Assembly (NCBI GenBank): GCA_900556715.1
Contig: USPM01000005.1
Coordinates: 1-41,033 of the forward strand
DNA from: an uncultured Megamonas sp.
GTDB taxonomy: Bacteria; Bacillota_C; Negativicutes; Selenomonadales; Selenomonadaceae
Length of the DNA stretch: 41,033 bases
Reading direction: 5' to 3'
Made by a program: the position numbers and the translations under genes. How positions within the stretch are numbered: the stretch's first letter is position 1; each line of letters starts with the position of its first letter. Below, in pieces: positions 17,206 to 26,678 of the stretch. The notes under the pieces were generated by a model. It was given only the letters and a program-made list of their open reading frames with translations, did no database searches and was not told where the DNA came from.

Positions 17206-19119
17206 ATGGCAAATATCACATTAAAAGATGGTGCTGTTCGTGAAGTAGCTGAAGGCACTACTGTTCTTGATTTTGTAAAATCCTTTAGTAATTCTTTAGC
17301 AAAAAAAGCTTTAGCTTGCAAAATTGATGGAGAAACTAAAGATTTAATGACTGTTATAGATGGAGATCATCAAGTAGAAATCTTAACTTTTGAAGATGAA
17401 GATGGTCGTTGGGCACTTCGTCATAGTGCTTCTCATATTTTAGCTCAAGCTGTAAAACGTCTCTATGGCGATAAAAATGTAAAACTTGCAATTGGCCCTG
17501 CAATTGACAATGGTTTCTACTATGATTTCGATATGGACCATCAGCTCAGCACTGAAGATTTAGCAAAAATCGAAAAAGAAATGAAAAAAATTGTTAAAGA
17601 AAATTTAGCAATTGTACGTAAAGAAGTTACTCGTCAAGAAGCACTTGATTTCTTCAATGCTGAAGGTGAAAGCTATAAAGTAGAATTAATCAATGATTTA
17701 CCAGAAGATGCTATGATCACTATGTACAGTCAAGGTGAATTCACTGATCTTTGTGCAGGTCCACACGTAGTATCTACAGGTAAAGTAAAAGCAATTAAAT
17801 TACAATCCGTTGCTGGTGCTTACTGGCGTGGCAGTGAAAAAAATAAAATGCTTCAACGTATCTATGGTACAGCATTTGAAAAACAAGCTGATTTAGATGC
17901 TTATTTAAAAATGCTTGAAGAAGCAGCTAAACGCGATCACCGTAAACTCGGTAAAGAACTTGATTTATTCAGCTTACATGAAGAAGGTCCAGGCTTCCCA
18001 TTCTTCCATCCAAATGGTATGGTAATCAGAAACGAACTCATCAACTATTGGCGTGAAATTCATCGTCAATTCGGTTACCAAGAAATTAAAACTCCAATGA
18101 TTTTAAATCGTAAACTTTGGGAAACTTCTGGTCACTGGGATCATTATAAAGAAAATATGTACTTCACTAAAATTGATGATGAAGATTATGCAATCAAACC
18201 AATGAACTGCCCAGGTGGTATGCTTGTATATTTAACACAGCAACACAGCTATCGTGATTTACCACTTCGCCTTGGTGAACTTGGTCTTGTACATCGTCAT
18301 GAATTATCTGGTGCATTACATGGTTTAATGCGTGTACGTAACTTTACACAAGATGATGCTCATATCTTTATGTTACCTAGCCAAATTGAAGGCGAAATTC
18401 AAAAAGTTATTGACTTATTCGATAAAGTTTATAGTACATTTGGTTTGACTTATCATGCAGAACTTAGCACACGTCCTGAAGATTCCATGGGTTCTGATGA
18501 AGTTTGGGAAACTGCAACTAATGCACTTAGAAATGCACTTGAACATCGTGGTCTTAAATATGTTATCAACGAAGGCGATGGAGCTTTCTATGGTCCAAAA
18601 ATCGACTTCCATTTAACTGACTCTATCGGTCGTACTTGGCAGTGCGGTACAATTCAGCTTGATATGTTAATGCCTGAAAAATTCGATCTCACTTATATCG
18701 GTGAAGATGGTCAGAAACATCGCCCAGTAATGATTCACCGTGTAGTATACGGAAGTATCGAACGTTTCATCGGTATCTTGATTGAAAACTATGCTGGTGC
18801 ATTCCCTGCTTGGCTTGCTCCTGTACAGGTTAAAATCTTACCTATCAGCGATAAATATGTTGATTATGCTTATGAAATCAAACGCAAAATGTTTGACCTC
18901 GGCATTCGCGTAGAAGTTGATGACCGCAATGAAAAAATCGGTTATAAAATCCGTGAAGCTCAAGTTAAAAAAGTTCCATACAGCATTATCGTAGGTGAAT
19001 CCGAATTAGAAAATAAAAATATTTCTGTTCGTAAACGCCGTGAAAAAGATACTGTTACTATGGATACTGATGAATTTATCAACAATCTTCTTGAAGAAAT
19101 TAAAACAAAAGCTCAGTAA
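17206..19119 (+). CDS. thrS: Threonyl-tRNA synthetase
   Basis: A 637-residue class II synthetase with the full bacterial layout. An N-terminal TGS domain spans about 1-62. The editing domain has H73 and H77 in HSASHILAQ, and C183 and H187 in CAGPH. The catalytic core starts about 245, with C335 in NCPGGM and H386 in DDAHIF as zinc ligands and a motif 3 region in IHRVVYGSIERF. The C-terminal anticodon-binding domain begins near LAPVQVKILP. AGGAGG lies ten bases before ATG 17206. Codon use is richer in C-ending codons than most neighbours, as expected for a highly expressed gene. Control is by the T-box leader upstream. Confidence 0.98.
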   Translation: MANITLKDGAVREVAEGTTVLDFVKSFSNSLAKKALACKIDGETKDLMTVIDGDHQVEILTFEDEDGRWALRHSASHILAQAVKRLYGDKNVKLAIGPAIDNGFYYDFDMDHQLSTEDLAKIEKEMKKIVKENLAIVRKEVTRQEALDFFNAEGESYKVELINDLPEDAMITMYSQGEFTDLCAGPHVVSTGKVKAIKLQSVAGAYWRGSEKNKMLQRIYGTAFEKQADLDAYLKMLEEAAKRDHRKLGKELDLFSLHEEGPGFPFFHPNGMVIRNELINYWREIHRQFGYQEIKTPMILNRKLWETSGHWDHYKENMYFTKIDDEDYAIKPMNCPGGMLVYLTQQHSYRDLPLRLGELGLVHRHELSGALHGLMRVRNFTQDDAHIFMLPSQIEGEIQKVIDLFDKVYSTFGLTYHAELSTRPEDSMGSDEVWETATNALRNALEHRGLKYVINEGDGAFYGPKIDFHLTDSIGRTWQCGTIQLDMLMPEKFDLTYIGEDGQKHRPVMIHRVVYGSIERFIGILIENYAGAFPAWLAPVQVKILPISDKYVDYAYEIKRKMFDLGIRVEVDDRNEKIGYKIREAQVKKVPYSIIVGESELENKNISVRKRREKDTVTMDTDEFINNLLEEIKTKAQ

Positions 19120-19130
19120 TCAATAAAATA

Positions 19131-19170
19131 AAAGCTCTTAATAGCTAAAAACTATTAAGAGCTTTTTTAT
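19131..19170. terminator. Terminator between thrS and the amidohydrolase gene
   Basis: Perfect 14-bp stem AAAGCTCTTAATAG (19131-19144) with CTATTAAGAGCTTT (19152-19165), followed by a T run. An A-rich flank on the left gives a weaker U-tract for the minus strand, so it can serve both convergent genes. Confidence 0.88.
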
Positions 19171-19181
19171 TTAAAATTTAA

Positions 19182-20558
19182 TTATTTTATCCATTTACCA
19201 CAAGCTTTATCTTGGCAGATTTTATTATTATCCACAACTAATTGACCACGTAAAAATGTTTTGATAGGCCAACCTTTGATTTTTCTACCAGCAAAAGCAG
19301 TGAGAGGTTGTTTACTGTGAAGTTTTTCATTTTCAATAGTATCGACTTTATTCATATCGACAACTACAATATCGGCATCTTTACCGATTTCTAAATTACC
19401 TTTATTTGGTAAATTATAGATATCAGCTACATTTTTAGCCATGACTTTCACCAAGAAAGGTAAAGTGATATGACTATTATTTACTTCATTGAGCATTAAT
19501 GGAAGCATAGTTTCTACCCCGCACATGCCAGCAGGAATAGAGAATAAATCACCTTGTTTTTCACTGATGATATGCGGTGCATGGTCAGAAGCAATAAAAT
19601 CTATAGTGCCATTTTTCAATCCTTGCCAAAGTGCAAGTCTATCTTCTTCATGTTTGATGACAGGATATACTTTCATCATTGGTCCTACACTATCATAATC
19701 TTTAGCAGATAAAAATAGATATTGCGGGCAAGTTTCAGCAGTTATATTTACGCCATTAGCCTTTGCTTGAGCTACTGCTTCCATTCCCATTTTAGAAGTC
19801 AAATGAAGAATATGAAGTCTAGCACCAGTGGTTTTAGCAAGTAGACTAGCTGTTTGAATAGTCAAAGCTTCGGCTAGAGCTGGTCGAGATTGGATTAAAG
19901 CTTCATAATCTTTTCTGCTAGATTGTTGAAGACGTTTAGTTAAAGTCTGGATTAATTCGATATTTTCAGCATGAATAGCGATTATTTTACCTGTTTTTGC
20001 CATTTGTTCAAAGATTTCATAGACTTCACCGTCGCCAAGAGGTGGGATAATATCTTCATCTTTAGGATCATAATTATAAATTAAAGCTTTAGTCTTGGCA
20101 TTTATAGCATATCCCCAGAAAAATTTTACAGCACTAGCACCGGCTTCACAGAGTCTAGGTAAATCACAAAGATTGATTTCACCTAAAGAAAGTCCCCAGA
20201 TGCCATAATCAGCAAAAGCTTTAGGAGCAAAATAATTTGCTTTTTGCAATAAATCTTGTTCATTTAAAACAGAAGGATTAGTATTGGGCATATCAAATAC
20301 AGTAGTTACGCCACCAGCAATAGCTGCTTGTGTACCAGTTGTAAAATCTTCTTTAGCAGTAGCTCCAGGATCACGAAAATGACAATGCGTATCAATACAG
20401 CCAGGTAAAAGATATTTGCCAGTTACATCATAAACTTTATTAGCAGGTTTATCAGCTAAAGAAATTTCAGCAATTTTCTCATCTTGTATATAAATATTTC
20501 CTAGATAGATTTCATTTTCATTAACAATAAAACCATTTTTTAAAGCTAAATCATACAT
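19182..20558 (-). CDS. Dihydroorotase/allantoinase-family amidohydrolase (PyrC-like)
   Basis: A 458-residue cyclic amidohydrolase. Metal ligands are visible: H58 and H60 in DTHCHFRDPG, the probable carboxylated K145 in AVKFFWGYA, H196 in IAIHAEN, H252 in HILHLTS, and the aspartate of ASDHAPH. FDMPNTNPS is closer to dihydroorotase (MPNTxP) than to allantoinase. The length, slightly over the usual 425-430 of PyrC, and the FFWGYA stretch resemble allantoinase or hydantoinase relatives. pyrK-pyrD lie 1.5 kb away, which supports a pyrimidine role, though on the other strand. ATG 20558 has TTAGGAGGG upstream. Family firm; substrate likely dihydroorotate but not certain. Confidence 0.82.
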   Translation of the reverse strand: MYDLALKNGFIVNENEIYLGNIYIQDEKIAEISLADKPANKVYDVTGKYLLPGCIDTHCHFRDPGATAKEDFTTGTQAAIAGGVTTVFDMPNTNPSVLNEQDLLQKANYFAPKAFADYGIWGLSLGEINLCDLPRLCEAGASAVKFFWGYAINAKTKALIYNYDPKDEDIIPPLGDGEVYEIFEQMAKTGKIIAIHAENIELIQTLTKRLQQSSRKDYEALIQSRPALAEALTIQTASLLAKTTGARLHILHLTSKMGMEAVAQAKANGVNITAETCPQYLFLSAKDYDSVGPMMKVYPVIKHEEDRLALWQGLKNGTIDFIASDHAPHIISEKQGDLFSIPAGMCGVETMLPLMLNEVNNSHITLPFLVKVMAKNVADIYNLPNKGNLEIGKDADIVVVDMNKVDTIENEKLHSKQPLTAFAGRKIKGWPIKTFLRGQLVVDNNKICQDKACGKWIK

Positions 20559-20588
20559 AAAAAAATATCCCTCCTAAGAATTATAAAA

Positions 20589-20900
20589 TTCATTTTTCCT
20601 TTGTATAAAAAATAAACTAAATCATAACAAATAGCATAACATATTTTTAAAATGCTAAAAATAATAAAAATTACGTTAAAAATCCCGCAGATAAGATTTA
20701 TAATTTGAGAAATAAATAGTATATATTATTTTCTTATATATGATATAAGAATAATACAAAACATACCCGCGTTAGCAGATTTTTACGGTAGCTGAAAGAT
20801 ATTGATAAAGATAAAATCAATATCGCGGGATTTTTCTTTTTGCGTCGTTTTTCTTTTATATAAAAGAAAAATGAATAATCTTTGTTCATAAAAGAAAAGT
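20589..20900. repeat. Dispersed extragenic element, diverged copy (unit 3)
   Basis: This 312-bp block between the divergent amidohydrolase and EamA genes has the same order of sequence pieces as the two units at 31242-32113. It starts with a hairpin-like TTC/TTTG end, then ATCATAACA and AGCATAACATATTT, a CCCGCAGATAA piece, a CGTTAGC...ACGGTAGCT piece, and ends with CATAAAAGAAAAGTAA. Inside, CCCGCG (20766-20771) and CGCGGG (20824-20829) face each other around a GATATTGAT/ATCAATATC hairpin. No coding frame is seen. It also supplies the long non-coding spacer here. Confidence 0.6.
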
Positions 20901-20970
20901 AATAATAACTTATTATAGCATAGTGATAAATATTAGAATATATTTTGTATTTAATCTAGTTATGGGGATA

Positions 20971-20979
20971 TGTTATAAT
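20971..20979 (+). promoter_or_regulatory. Extended -10 promoter of the EamA gene
   Basis: TGTTATAAT is a perfect extended -10 (TG, one base, TATAAT). The -35 position (20951-20956, TTAATC) is poor, as is common for extended -10 promoters. It leaves a leader of roughly 30 nt before the TTG start. Confidence 0.55.
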
Positions 20980-21015
20980 GATGACTTAGGTTTTTAGTTA
21001 AATGGAGATGTTATT

Positions 21016-21930
21016 TTGAAGAATAAGGCTTATGTATTATTATCTTTAGCTGGGATTTTATGGGGTTTTCAGCCTGTAGTGGTGAAATTTATTGTAGCGG
21101 AGATGAACCCACCTACTTTAGTATCTTTCCGATATTTACTACTCAGTGCTACCTTATTTTTATTGATGAAAATTACACATAAAAAGGATTTTATACCGCC
21201 GAAAAGTTGTTGGTTACCACTAATGATTATGGGATTAACAGGCGTTAGTTTGAATAATGGTTCACAATTTACGGGACTACAATATTCCACCGTAGCTAAT
21301 GCTACATTGATTGCGGCACTTACACCAGCGGTTACTTCTTTGTTGGCATTTATATTTTTGCGTGAAAGATTGGCATTACTACAATGGTTAGGAATAATTA
21401 TTTCTATATCAGGAGCATTGTATTTGATCAGCAATGGCAATTTAGATGCTATTTTACATATTTCATTTAATTTAGGGGATATATTATTTTTCGTAGCTCA
21501 GACTAGTTGGGCGATTTATTGCTTGCTAAGTATTCGTGTGATGAAGAAAATGTCTGTATTATCTGTTACAGCATGGGCAGGTGTATTTGGAGCAATTTTT
21601 ATTGCAATCTATGGATATTTTACCTGCGGTTTATTTATACCTGCTTTGTCTTGGAAAGCCATGGCTTCATTTGCATATATTGTATGGCTCGGTGGTGTAG
21701 GAGCAATGATATTTTGGAATATTGGCGTAAAAAATGTAGGTGCCAGTACAGCTTCAATATTTTTGAATATCATGCCTATAGTCGGTATTGTTACAGCTGC
21801 AATAATGTTAAATGAAATAATCACTATTGAAGAATGCTTGGGGGCAGTGGTTATTCTATTAGGAGTATATATAACGACACATACAAAACAGATTTTAGAT
21901 AAGTTGAATATACAAAGAAAAATTAATTAA
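21016..21930 (+). CDS. EamA/DMT-family transporter
   Basis: A 304-residue membrane protein with about ten hydrophobic helices in two EamA repeats. The first contains AGILWGFQPVVVKF and FRYLLLSATLFLL and ends at RERLALLQWLGI. The second contains VAQTSWAIYCLLSIRVMKK and ends at LNEIITIEECLGAVVILLGVYI. This is the usual pattern of drug/metabolite exporters of the RhaT/YdcZ kind. The start is TTG 21016, with GGAGATG a few bases upstream and no in-frame ATG that fits better. It stands alone between the extragenic element and pyrK. Its substrate cannot be deduced; amino acids or their analogues are common for the family. Confidence 0.9.
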   Translation: MKNKAYVLLSLAGILWGFQPVVVKFIVAEMNPPTLVSFRYLLLSATLFLLMKITHKKDFIPPKSCWLPLMIMGLTGVSLNNGSQFTGLQYSTVANATLIAALTPAVTSLLAFIFLRERLALLQWLGIIISISGALYLISNGNLDAILHISFNLGDILFFVAQTSWAIYCLLSIRVMKKMSVLSVTAWAGVFGAIFIAIYGYFTCGLFIPALSWKAMASFAYIVWLGGVGAMIFWNIGVKNVGASTASIFLNIMPIVGIVTAAIMLNEIITIEECLGAVVILLGVYITTHTKQILDKLNIQRKIN

Positions 21931-22029
21931 ATATAATTATAGATTTTTAGCTAGAAATTTTGCGAAAAAATTAGTTATATAGTATTATGATTATAAAGTA
22001 TAATGTGTAAAAAAATAGGAGGGTTTCTT

Positions 22030-22794
22030 TTGAAAAAGCTTGTAGTAACAGGAACAATTTTGCTCAACAAAGCAGTAAATGAAAATGTAAAACACATGGT
22101 TATCAAAGCTCCAGAAATTGCAAATCTTGCAGAACCTGGACAATTTGTTCATGTAAAAACTTTGCATAGTGAAAATTTCTTGCGTCGTCCTTTCAGTATT
22201 GCTGACGTAGATAAAAATGAAGGAACAATCACTTTAATTTATCGTATCGTAGGTAAAGGTACAGCTGAATATGCTAGATTAAAAGAAGGCGAAGAATTCA
22301 GTATCTTAGGCCCTATCGGTAATGGTTTTAAATTAAAAGAAGGTAGACCATTACTCGTAGGTGGCGGTGTAGGTATTGCACCACTTATCTATTTATCTCG
22401 CTTACTCAAAGACCAAAAACCTATTTTACTAATCGGTGGTAAAAATAAAGATGAAGTATTCTGGGAAGAATATTTAAAAGAATATGCAGATAAAATTTAT
22501 ATCACAACAGATGATGGTTCTGTAGGATTTAAAGGTTTCACTATTCAGTTAATGCCTGAAATCTTAAAAGAAAATAATATTGACTGTATTTATACTTGTG
22601 GTCCAAATATCATGATGGCTGGTGTAGCAAAACTCGCTTATGAATATGATATTGATTGCCAAGTATCATTAGAAAAACGCATGGCTTGCGGTATCGGTGT
22701 ATGTCTTGGTTGTACTTTTGAAGGTAAACTCACTAAAAAACGTCGTAAAGTCTGCACAGAAGGCCCAGTTTTTGAAGCTAAGGAGGTATTTTGA
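22030..22794 (+). CDS. pyrK: Dihydroorotate dehydrogenase B electron-transfer subunit
   Basis: A 254-residue FAD and 2Fe-2S protein that passes electrons from the PyrD FMN to NAD+. The FAD site RRPFSI is at 52-57, GKGTAEY at 76-82, and the NAD-type loop [10 protein letters not shown] at 111-120. The four cluster cysteines are C220, C225, C228 and C242 in CGIGVCLGC and VCTEGP. The frame extends back to ATG 22003, but TTG 22030 has AGGAGGG six bases upstream and gives the normal N-terminus ([10 protein letters not shown]). A TATAAT at 21999-22004 is a possible -10. Its stop overlaps pyrD (TGATG). Confidence 0.95.
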   Translation: MKKLVVTGTILLNKAVNENVKHMVIKAPEIANLAEPGQFVHVKTLHSENFLRRPFSIADVDKNEGTITLIYRIVGKGTAEYARLKEGEEFSILGPIGNGFKLKEGRPLLVGGGVGIAPLIYLSRLLKDQKPILLIGGKNKDEVFWEEYLKEYADKIYITTDDGSVGFKGFTIQLMPEILKENNIDCIYTCGPNIMMAGVAKLAYEYDIDCQVSLEKRMACGIGVCLGCTFEGKLTKKRRKVCTEGPVFEAKEVF

Positions 22795-23699
22795 TGAATT
22801 TATCTGTAAAGATTGGTAATCTTGAATTAAAAAATCCTGTAATGGGAGCTTCAGGAACATTCGGATTTGGTAGAGAATATGAAGATTTTCTTGATGTAAA
22901 TGAAATCGGTGCAATCGTTACTAAAGGCGTTACACCAAAACCTCGTGCTGGCAATCCAGGTGTTAGAATTGCAGAAACTCCTGCTGGTATGCTCAACTGT
23001 ATCGGTCTTGAAAATCCAGGTGTAGATGCTTTTATCTATGATATCTTACCAAAAATTAAAAAATATAATACAGCTGTTATCGTAAATATTTCCGCAGGTT
23101 CCGTAGAAGAATATGCGGAAATGGCATGGCGTTTGGATATTGACGGCGTAGATGCTGTAGAAGTAAATATTTCTTGTCCAAATGTAAAAGAAGGCGGTAT
23201 CGTTTTCGGTACAGATCCAAAAGCAGCAGCTGCTGTAACTCATGCAGTAAAAACGCATACAAAGAAAACTGTAATTGTAAAACTTTCTCCAAATGTAACA
23301 GATATTGTACAAATGGCAAAAGCAGTAGAAGAAGCTGGTGCAGATGCTATTTCTATGATTAATACATTGACTGGTATGGCAATAGATATCAATACAAGAA
23401 GACCATTGCTTGGCAATATCACAGGTGGTCTTTCTGGCCCAGCTGTAAAACCTGTAGCACTTCGCATGGTATGGCAAGTAGCAAAAGCTGTAAATATTCC
23501 AATCATTGGTATGGGCGGTATTACAAATGCTGAAGACGCTATTGAATTCTTGCTTGCAGGTGCAACAGCAGTAGCAGTAGGAGCACATAATTTCATTGAT
23601 CCATCAGCTTTAAAAGTAATTGCTGACGGCATTGCTGAATATATGCAAAAACATAATATTGAAGATGTAAATGAACTTGTAGGAGCATTACAAGATTAA
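22794..23699 (+). CDS. pyrD: Dihydroorotate dehydrogenase, class 1B catalytic subunit
   Basis: A 301-residue TIM-barrel FMN enzyme that oxidises dihydroorotate to orotate. The class 1 active-site base is C128 in [12 protein letters not shown], which with the adjacent pyrK gene assigns class 1B (NAD-linked). Substrate and FMN motifs are GASGTFGFG near 18-26, [13 protein letters not shown] near 43-55, and the phosphate-binding [11 protein letters not shown] and [10 protein letters not shown] near the C-terminus. ATG 22794 overlaps the pyrK stop and has AAGGAGGT seven bases upstream; the in-frame TTG at 22791 is unlikely to be used. Together with pyrK it forms a heterotetramer in the family. Confidence 0.96.
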   Translation: MNLSVKIGNLELKNPVMGASGTFGFGREYEDFLDVNEIGAIVTKGVTPKPRAGNPGVRIAETPAGMLNCIGLENPGVDAFIYDILPKIKKYNTAVIVNISAGSVEEYAEMAWRLDIDGVDAVEVNISCPNVKEGGIVFGTDPKAAAAVTHAVKTHTKKTVIVKLSPNVTDIVQMAKAVEEAGADAISMINTLTGMAIDINTRRPLLGNITGGLSGPAVKPVALRMVWQVAKAVNIPIIGMGGITNAEDAIEFLLAGATAVAVGAHNFIDPSALKVIADGIAEYMQKHNIEDVNELVGALQD

Positions 23700-23726
23700 A
23701 TAAAAATTACCAAGTGAATTTTTACT

Positions 23727-23776
23727 AAATAACCTATAAAGCTAAGAAATATAAGCTTTATAGGTTATTTTTTTAT
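23727..23776 (+). terminator. Rho-independent terminator after pyrD
   Basis: Perfect 17-bp stem, 23727-23743 with 23754-23770 (arm core AACCTATAAAGCT), 10-nt loop, then a T run. It separates pyrD from the CRISPR leader. Confidence 0.9.
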
Positions 23777-23878
23777 ATAACTAATAAAAATTAAAATCAC
23801 CTGGTAAAATTTTTTTATATCCTTGAATAGCAAGACTTTAGAGACTATAATAAAAAAAGAAATATTAATAAATATAGG
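23777..23878 (+). promoter_or_regulatory. CRISPR leader with promoter
   Basis: AT-rich non-coding stretch directly before the first repeat. It holds a good promoter: TTGAAT at 23823-23828, a 17-bp spacer, TATAAT at 23846-23851. Transcription would begin about 20 bp before the first repeat and run rightwards. That agrees with the decayed repeat being at the right end. Confidence 0.7.
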
Positions 23879-26656
23879 GATTAATAGAAACAATAGTTGT
23901 ATTTGAATAACAATGACAAGAGATATTATTTGTATGACCACAGAGATTAATAGAAACAATAGTTGTATTTGAATTTGTTTTTTCAATATCAATTAACGCT
24001 AAATCTCTTGATTAATAGAAACAATAGTTGTATTTGAATACAGCATTTACCTCGTGATAAATACGTAAAGATAGATTAATAGAAACAATAGTTGTATTTG
24101 AATTATCCTGCATGATTTTTACGCGGTTTGGCCAGCCTTGATTAATAGAAACAATAGTTGTATTTGAATGTGGTGCTATTTTAGGTGCTTCCTTAGGAAG
24201 TTCAGATTAATAGAAACAATAGTTGTATTTGAATTGTAAAAAATTTTGCTTGCCTTTTTGGAGCTGGTGGATTAATAGAAACAATAGTTGTATTTGAATT
24301 AATGTAGACTTTTTACAGTATTAATTACAATAGAGATTAATAGAAACAATAGTTGTATTTGAATCCTGCATTTTTATAGTTAATTACTTTTCCCATATCG
24401 ATTAATAGAAACAATAGTTGTATTTGAATTGTTTTTATTTTTATAGCGTTTAAATACTCCGACAGATTAATAGAAACAATAGTTGTATTTGAATACTTGA
24501 CAAATCTTTATTTTTTTATAAAAAGAAAAGATTAATAGAAACAATAGTTGTATTTGAATTCAAGATTACTACCAGAAAAAGCACCATCACTTGGATTAAT
24601 AGAAACAATAGTTGTATTTGAATTACAGCATTTTTAGCCCCCCTTTTTTATGATGAGGATTAATAGAAACAATAGTTGTATTTGAATTTTGCAGGCAGAA
24701 GATAGAGTTCACCGCATTGGGGATTAATAGAAACAATAGTTGTATTTGAATTTTTTTCTTGTAAACTCATTTATTCAATTACCTCAGATTAATAGAAACA
24801 ATAGTTGTATTTGAATTGTTTTTCTAGAAATTCTCTATTTTCTATATCTAGATTAATAGAAACAATAGTTGTATTTGAATAGAATATCGAGCTGTGTTAA
24901 AGGTTTTTGCTGTTGCGATTAATAGAAACAATAGTTGTATTTGAATAATAGTGAACCATTTTTATTATTGATAAGACCTCGATTAATAGAAACAATAGTT
25001 GTATTTGAATTGATATTTTAGATGTACTCACTGGTAAAATAAAAATGATTAATAGAAACAATAGTTGTATTTGAATAGGTTTATTCAATTTCCTGATGGA
25101 ACGTTTAGAAGGGATTAATAGAAACAATAGTTGTATTTGAATATGATGGTATTACTACCGTTACAGGAAGTTTAAAAGGATTAATAGAAACAATAGTTGT
25201 ATTTGAATCACAATACAACACCGCCACACATTTTATCTGTTTTAGATTAATAGAAACAATAGTTGTATTTGAATATATTAGGATCTATTTTATCCATCGG
25301 TCTAGCTAGATTAATAGAAACAATAGTTGTATTTGAATTCAATATTTTTATAAAGAGAGGTAATAAGCAATGACGATTAATAGAAACAATAGTTGTATTT
25401 GAATATCAGAAGGGCGGAGTTGGCAAAACTACTACTGCTCAGATTAATAGAAACAATAGTTGTATTTGAATGCTTCTATCTTCTTTTTAGATGAAGAAGT
25501 TGATTAGATTAATAGAAACAATAGTTGTATTTGAATTGCAGTAAAATATCTTGCCAAAAATCTTCTAGCATGATTAATAGAAACAATAGTTGTATTTGAA
25601 TATAATTAAGGGGGTTGTGCATTACCCCCTTAAAAAGATTAATAGAAACAATAGTTGTATTTGAATAATCTAGATTCATATCTAGTTATTGCTTCCATTA
25701 TTATTAATAGAAACAATAGTTGTATTTGAATAAAAAATTGTAGCGGTTCCGAATTGGTGCAGGAAATGATTAATAGAAACAATAGTTGTATTTGAATTTT
25801 TTTTGCACCCCTTGAAATTTTGGGCAGTAAATTGATTAATAGAAACAATAGTTGTATTTGAATAAATTTGCAATTCTATTTTCTAAATCTTTTACGCTAG
25901 ATTAATAGAAACAATAGTTGTATTTGAATACTTTAGCAAGACGATTAGAATGTTCTTCTAATCGTGATTAATAGAAACAATAGTTGTATTTGAATATTAT
26001 ATAAATAAAAATAGCTGGCGGGCGATATGGGGATTAATAGAAACAATAGTTGTATTTGAATCCCTATCATTAACGTGGTGGGGCTTTTTTATTTTATAGA
26101 TTAATAGAAACAATAGTTGTATTTGAATAAAAATTAACGTTCTTGATGTTAGAGAAGGCGAACTGATTAATAGAAACAATAGTTGTATTTGAATTTAATT
26201 GCGTCCACAACGTGTCCATCTTTTGTAATGGATTAATAGAAACAATAGTTGTATTTGAATCTGTTGTGATGTAAGCTTCTTTAATTGCGTCCACAACGGA
26301 TTAATAGAAACAATAGTTGTATTTGAATTTCTTGGGGAAGTGTTAAGACAGAAATGGATTTATAGATTAATAGAAACAATAGTTGTATTTGAATATAGAG
26401 ATTTTCCTGCAAATTCTCTAGCACCATCCACGATTAATAGAAACAATAGTTGTATTTGAATCAACAGTCGCAAAAAGGCAAGCAAAATTTTTTGCAGATT
26501 AATAGAAACAATAGTTGTATTTGAATCAAATTCCTTGCGTTTTATCTCCTACTTTTGTAAGATTAATAGAAACAATAGTTGTATTTGAATCCTTAATTGT
26601 CATTTAGCATATAAAAATTTTAAAGTAATTAATATAAACAAGAATTGTATTTTAAT
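23879..26656 (+). CRISPR. CRISPR array, 43 repeats of 30 bp and 42 spacers
   Basis: A 30-bp repeat, starting GATTAATAG and ending GTATTTGAAT, recurs every 64-68 bp with spacers of 34-38 nt. I count 42 good repeats (first 23879-23908, last 26561-26590) plus a terminal degenerate copy at 26627-26656 that matches 25 of 30 positions. The copy at 25702 has T for the first G. The decayed end on the right and the leader promoter on the left agree on rightward transcription, so crRNA handles would derive from the ATTTGAAT end. Repeat length and that end resemble repeats of type I-B or III systems in Clostridia and Fusobacteria; this typing is inference. No cas gene lies in the window, so Cas proteins must come from elsewhere. 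Confidence 0.98.
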
Positions 26657-26678
26657 GAATTAGGAGAGATAAATAGTT

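Noticed and set aside
22003..22029. ATG 22003 as the start of pyrK
   Set aside because: The ribosome site AGGAGGG lies inside that extension and fits TTG 22030; the extension also overlaps a TATAAT box.
24495..24529. Spacer 10 as a phage promoter (TTGACA followed by TATAAA)
   Set aside because: The distance between boxes is only 14 bp for TATAAA and the rest is plain AT-rich sequence.
23765..26294. Minus-strand reading frames with repeated IQIQLLFLLI or SNTTIVSIN
   Set aside because: They are translations of the CRISPR repeat read in open frames through spacers, not genes.
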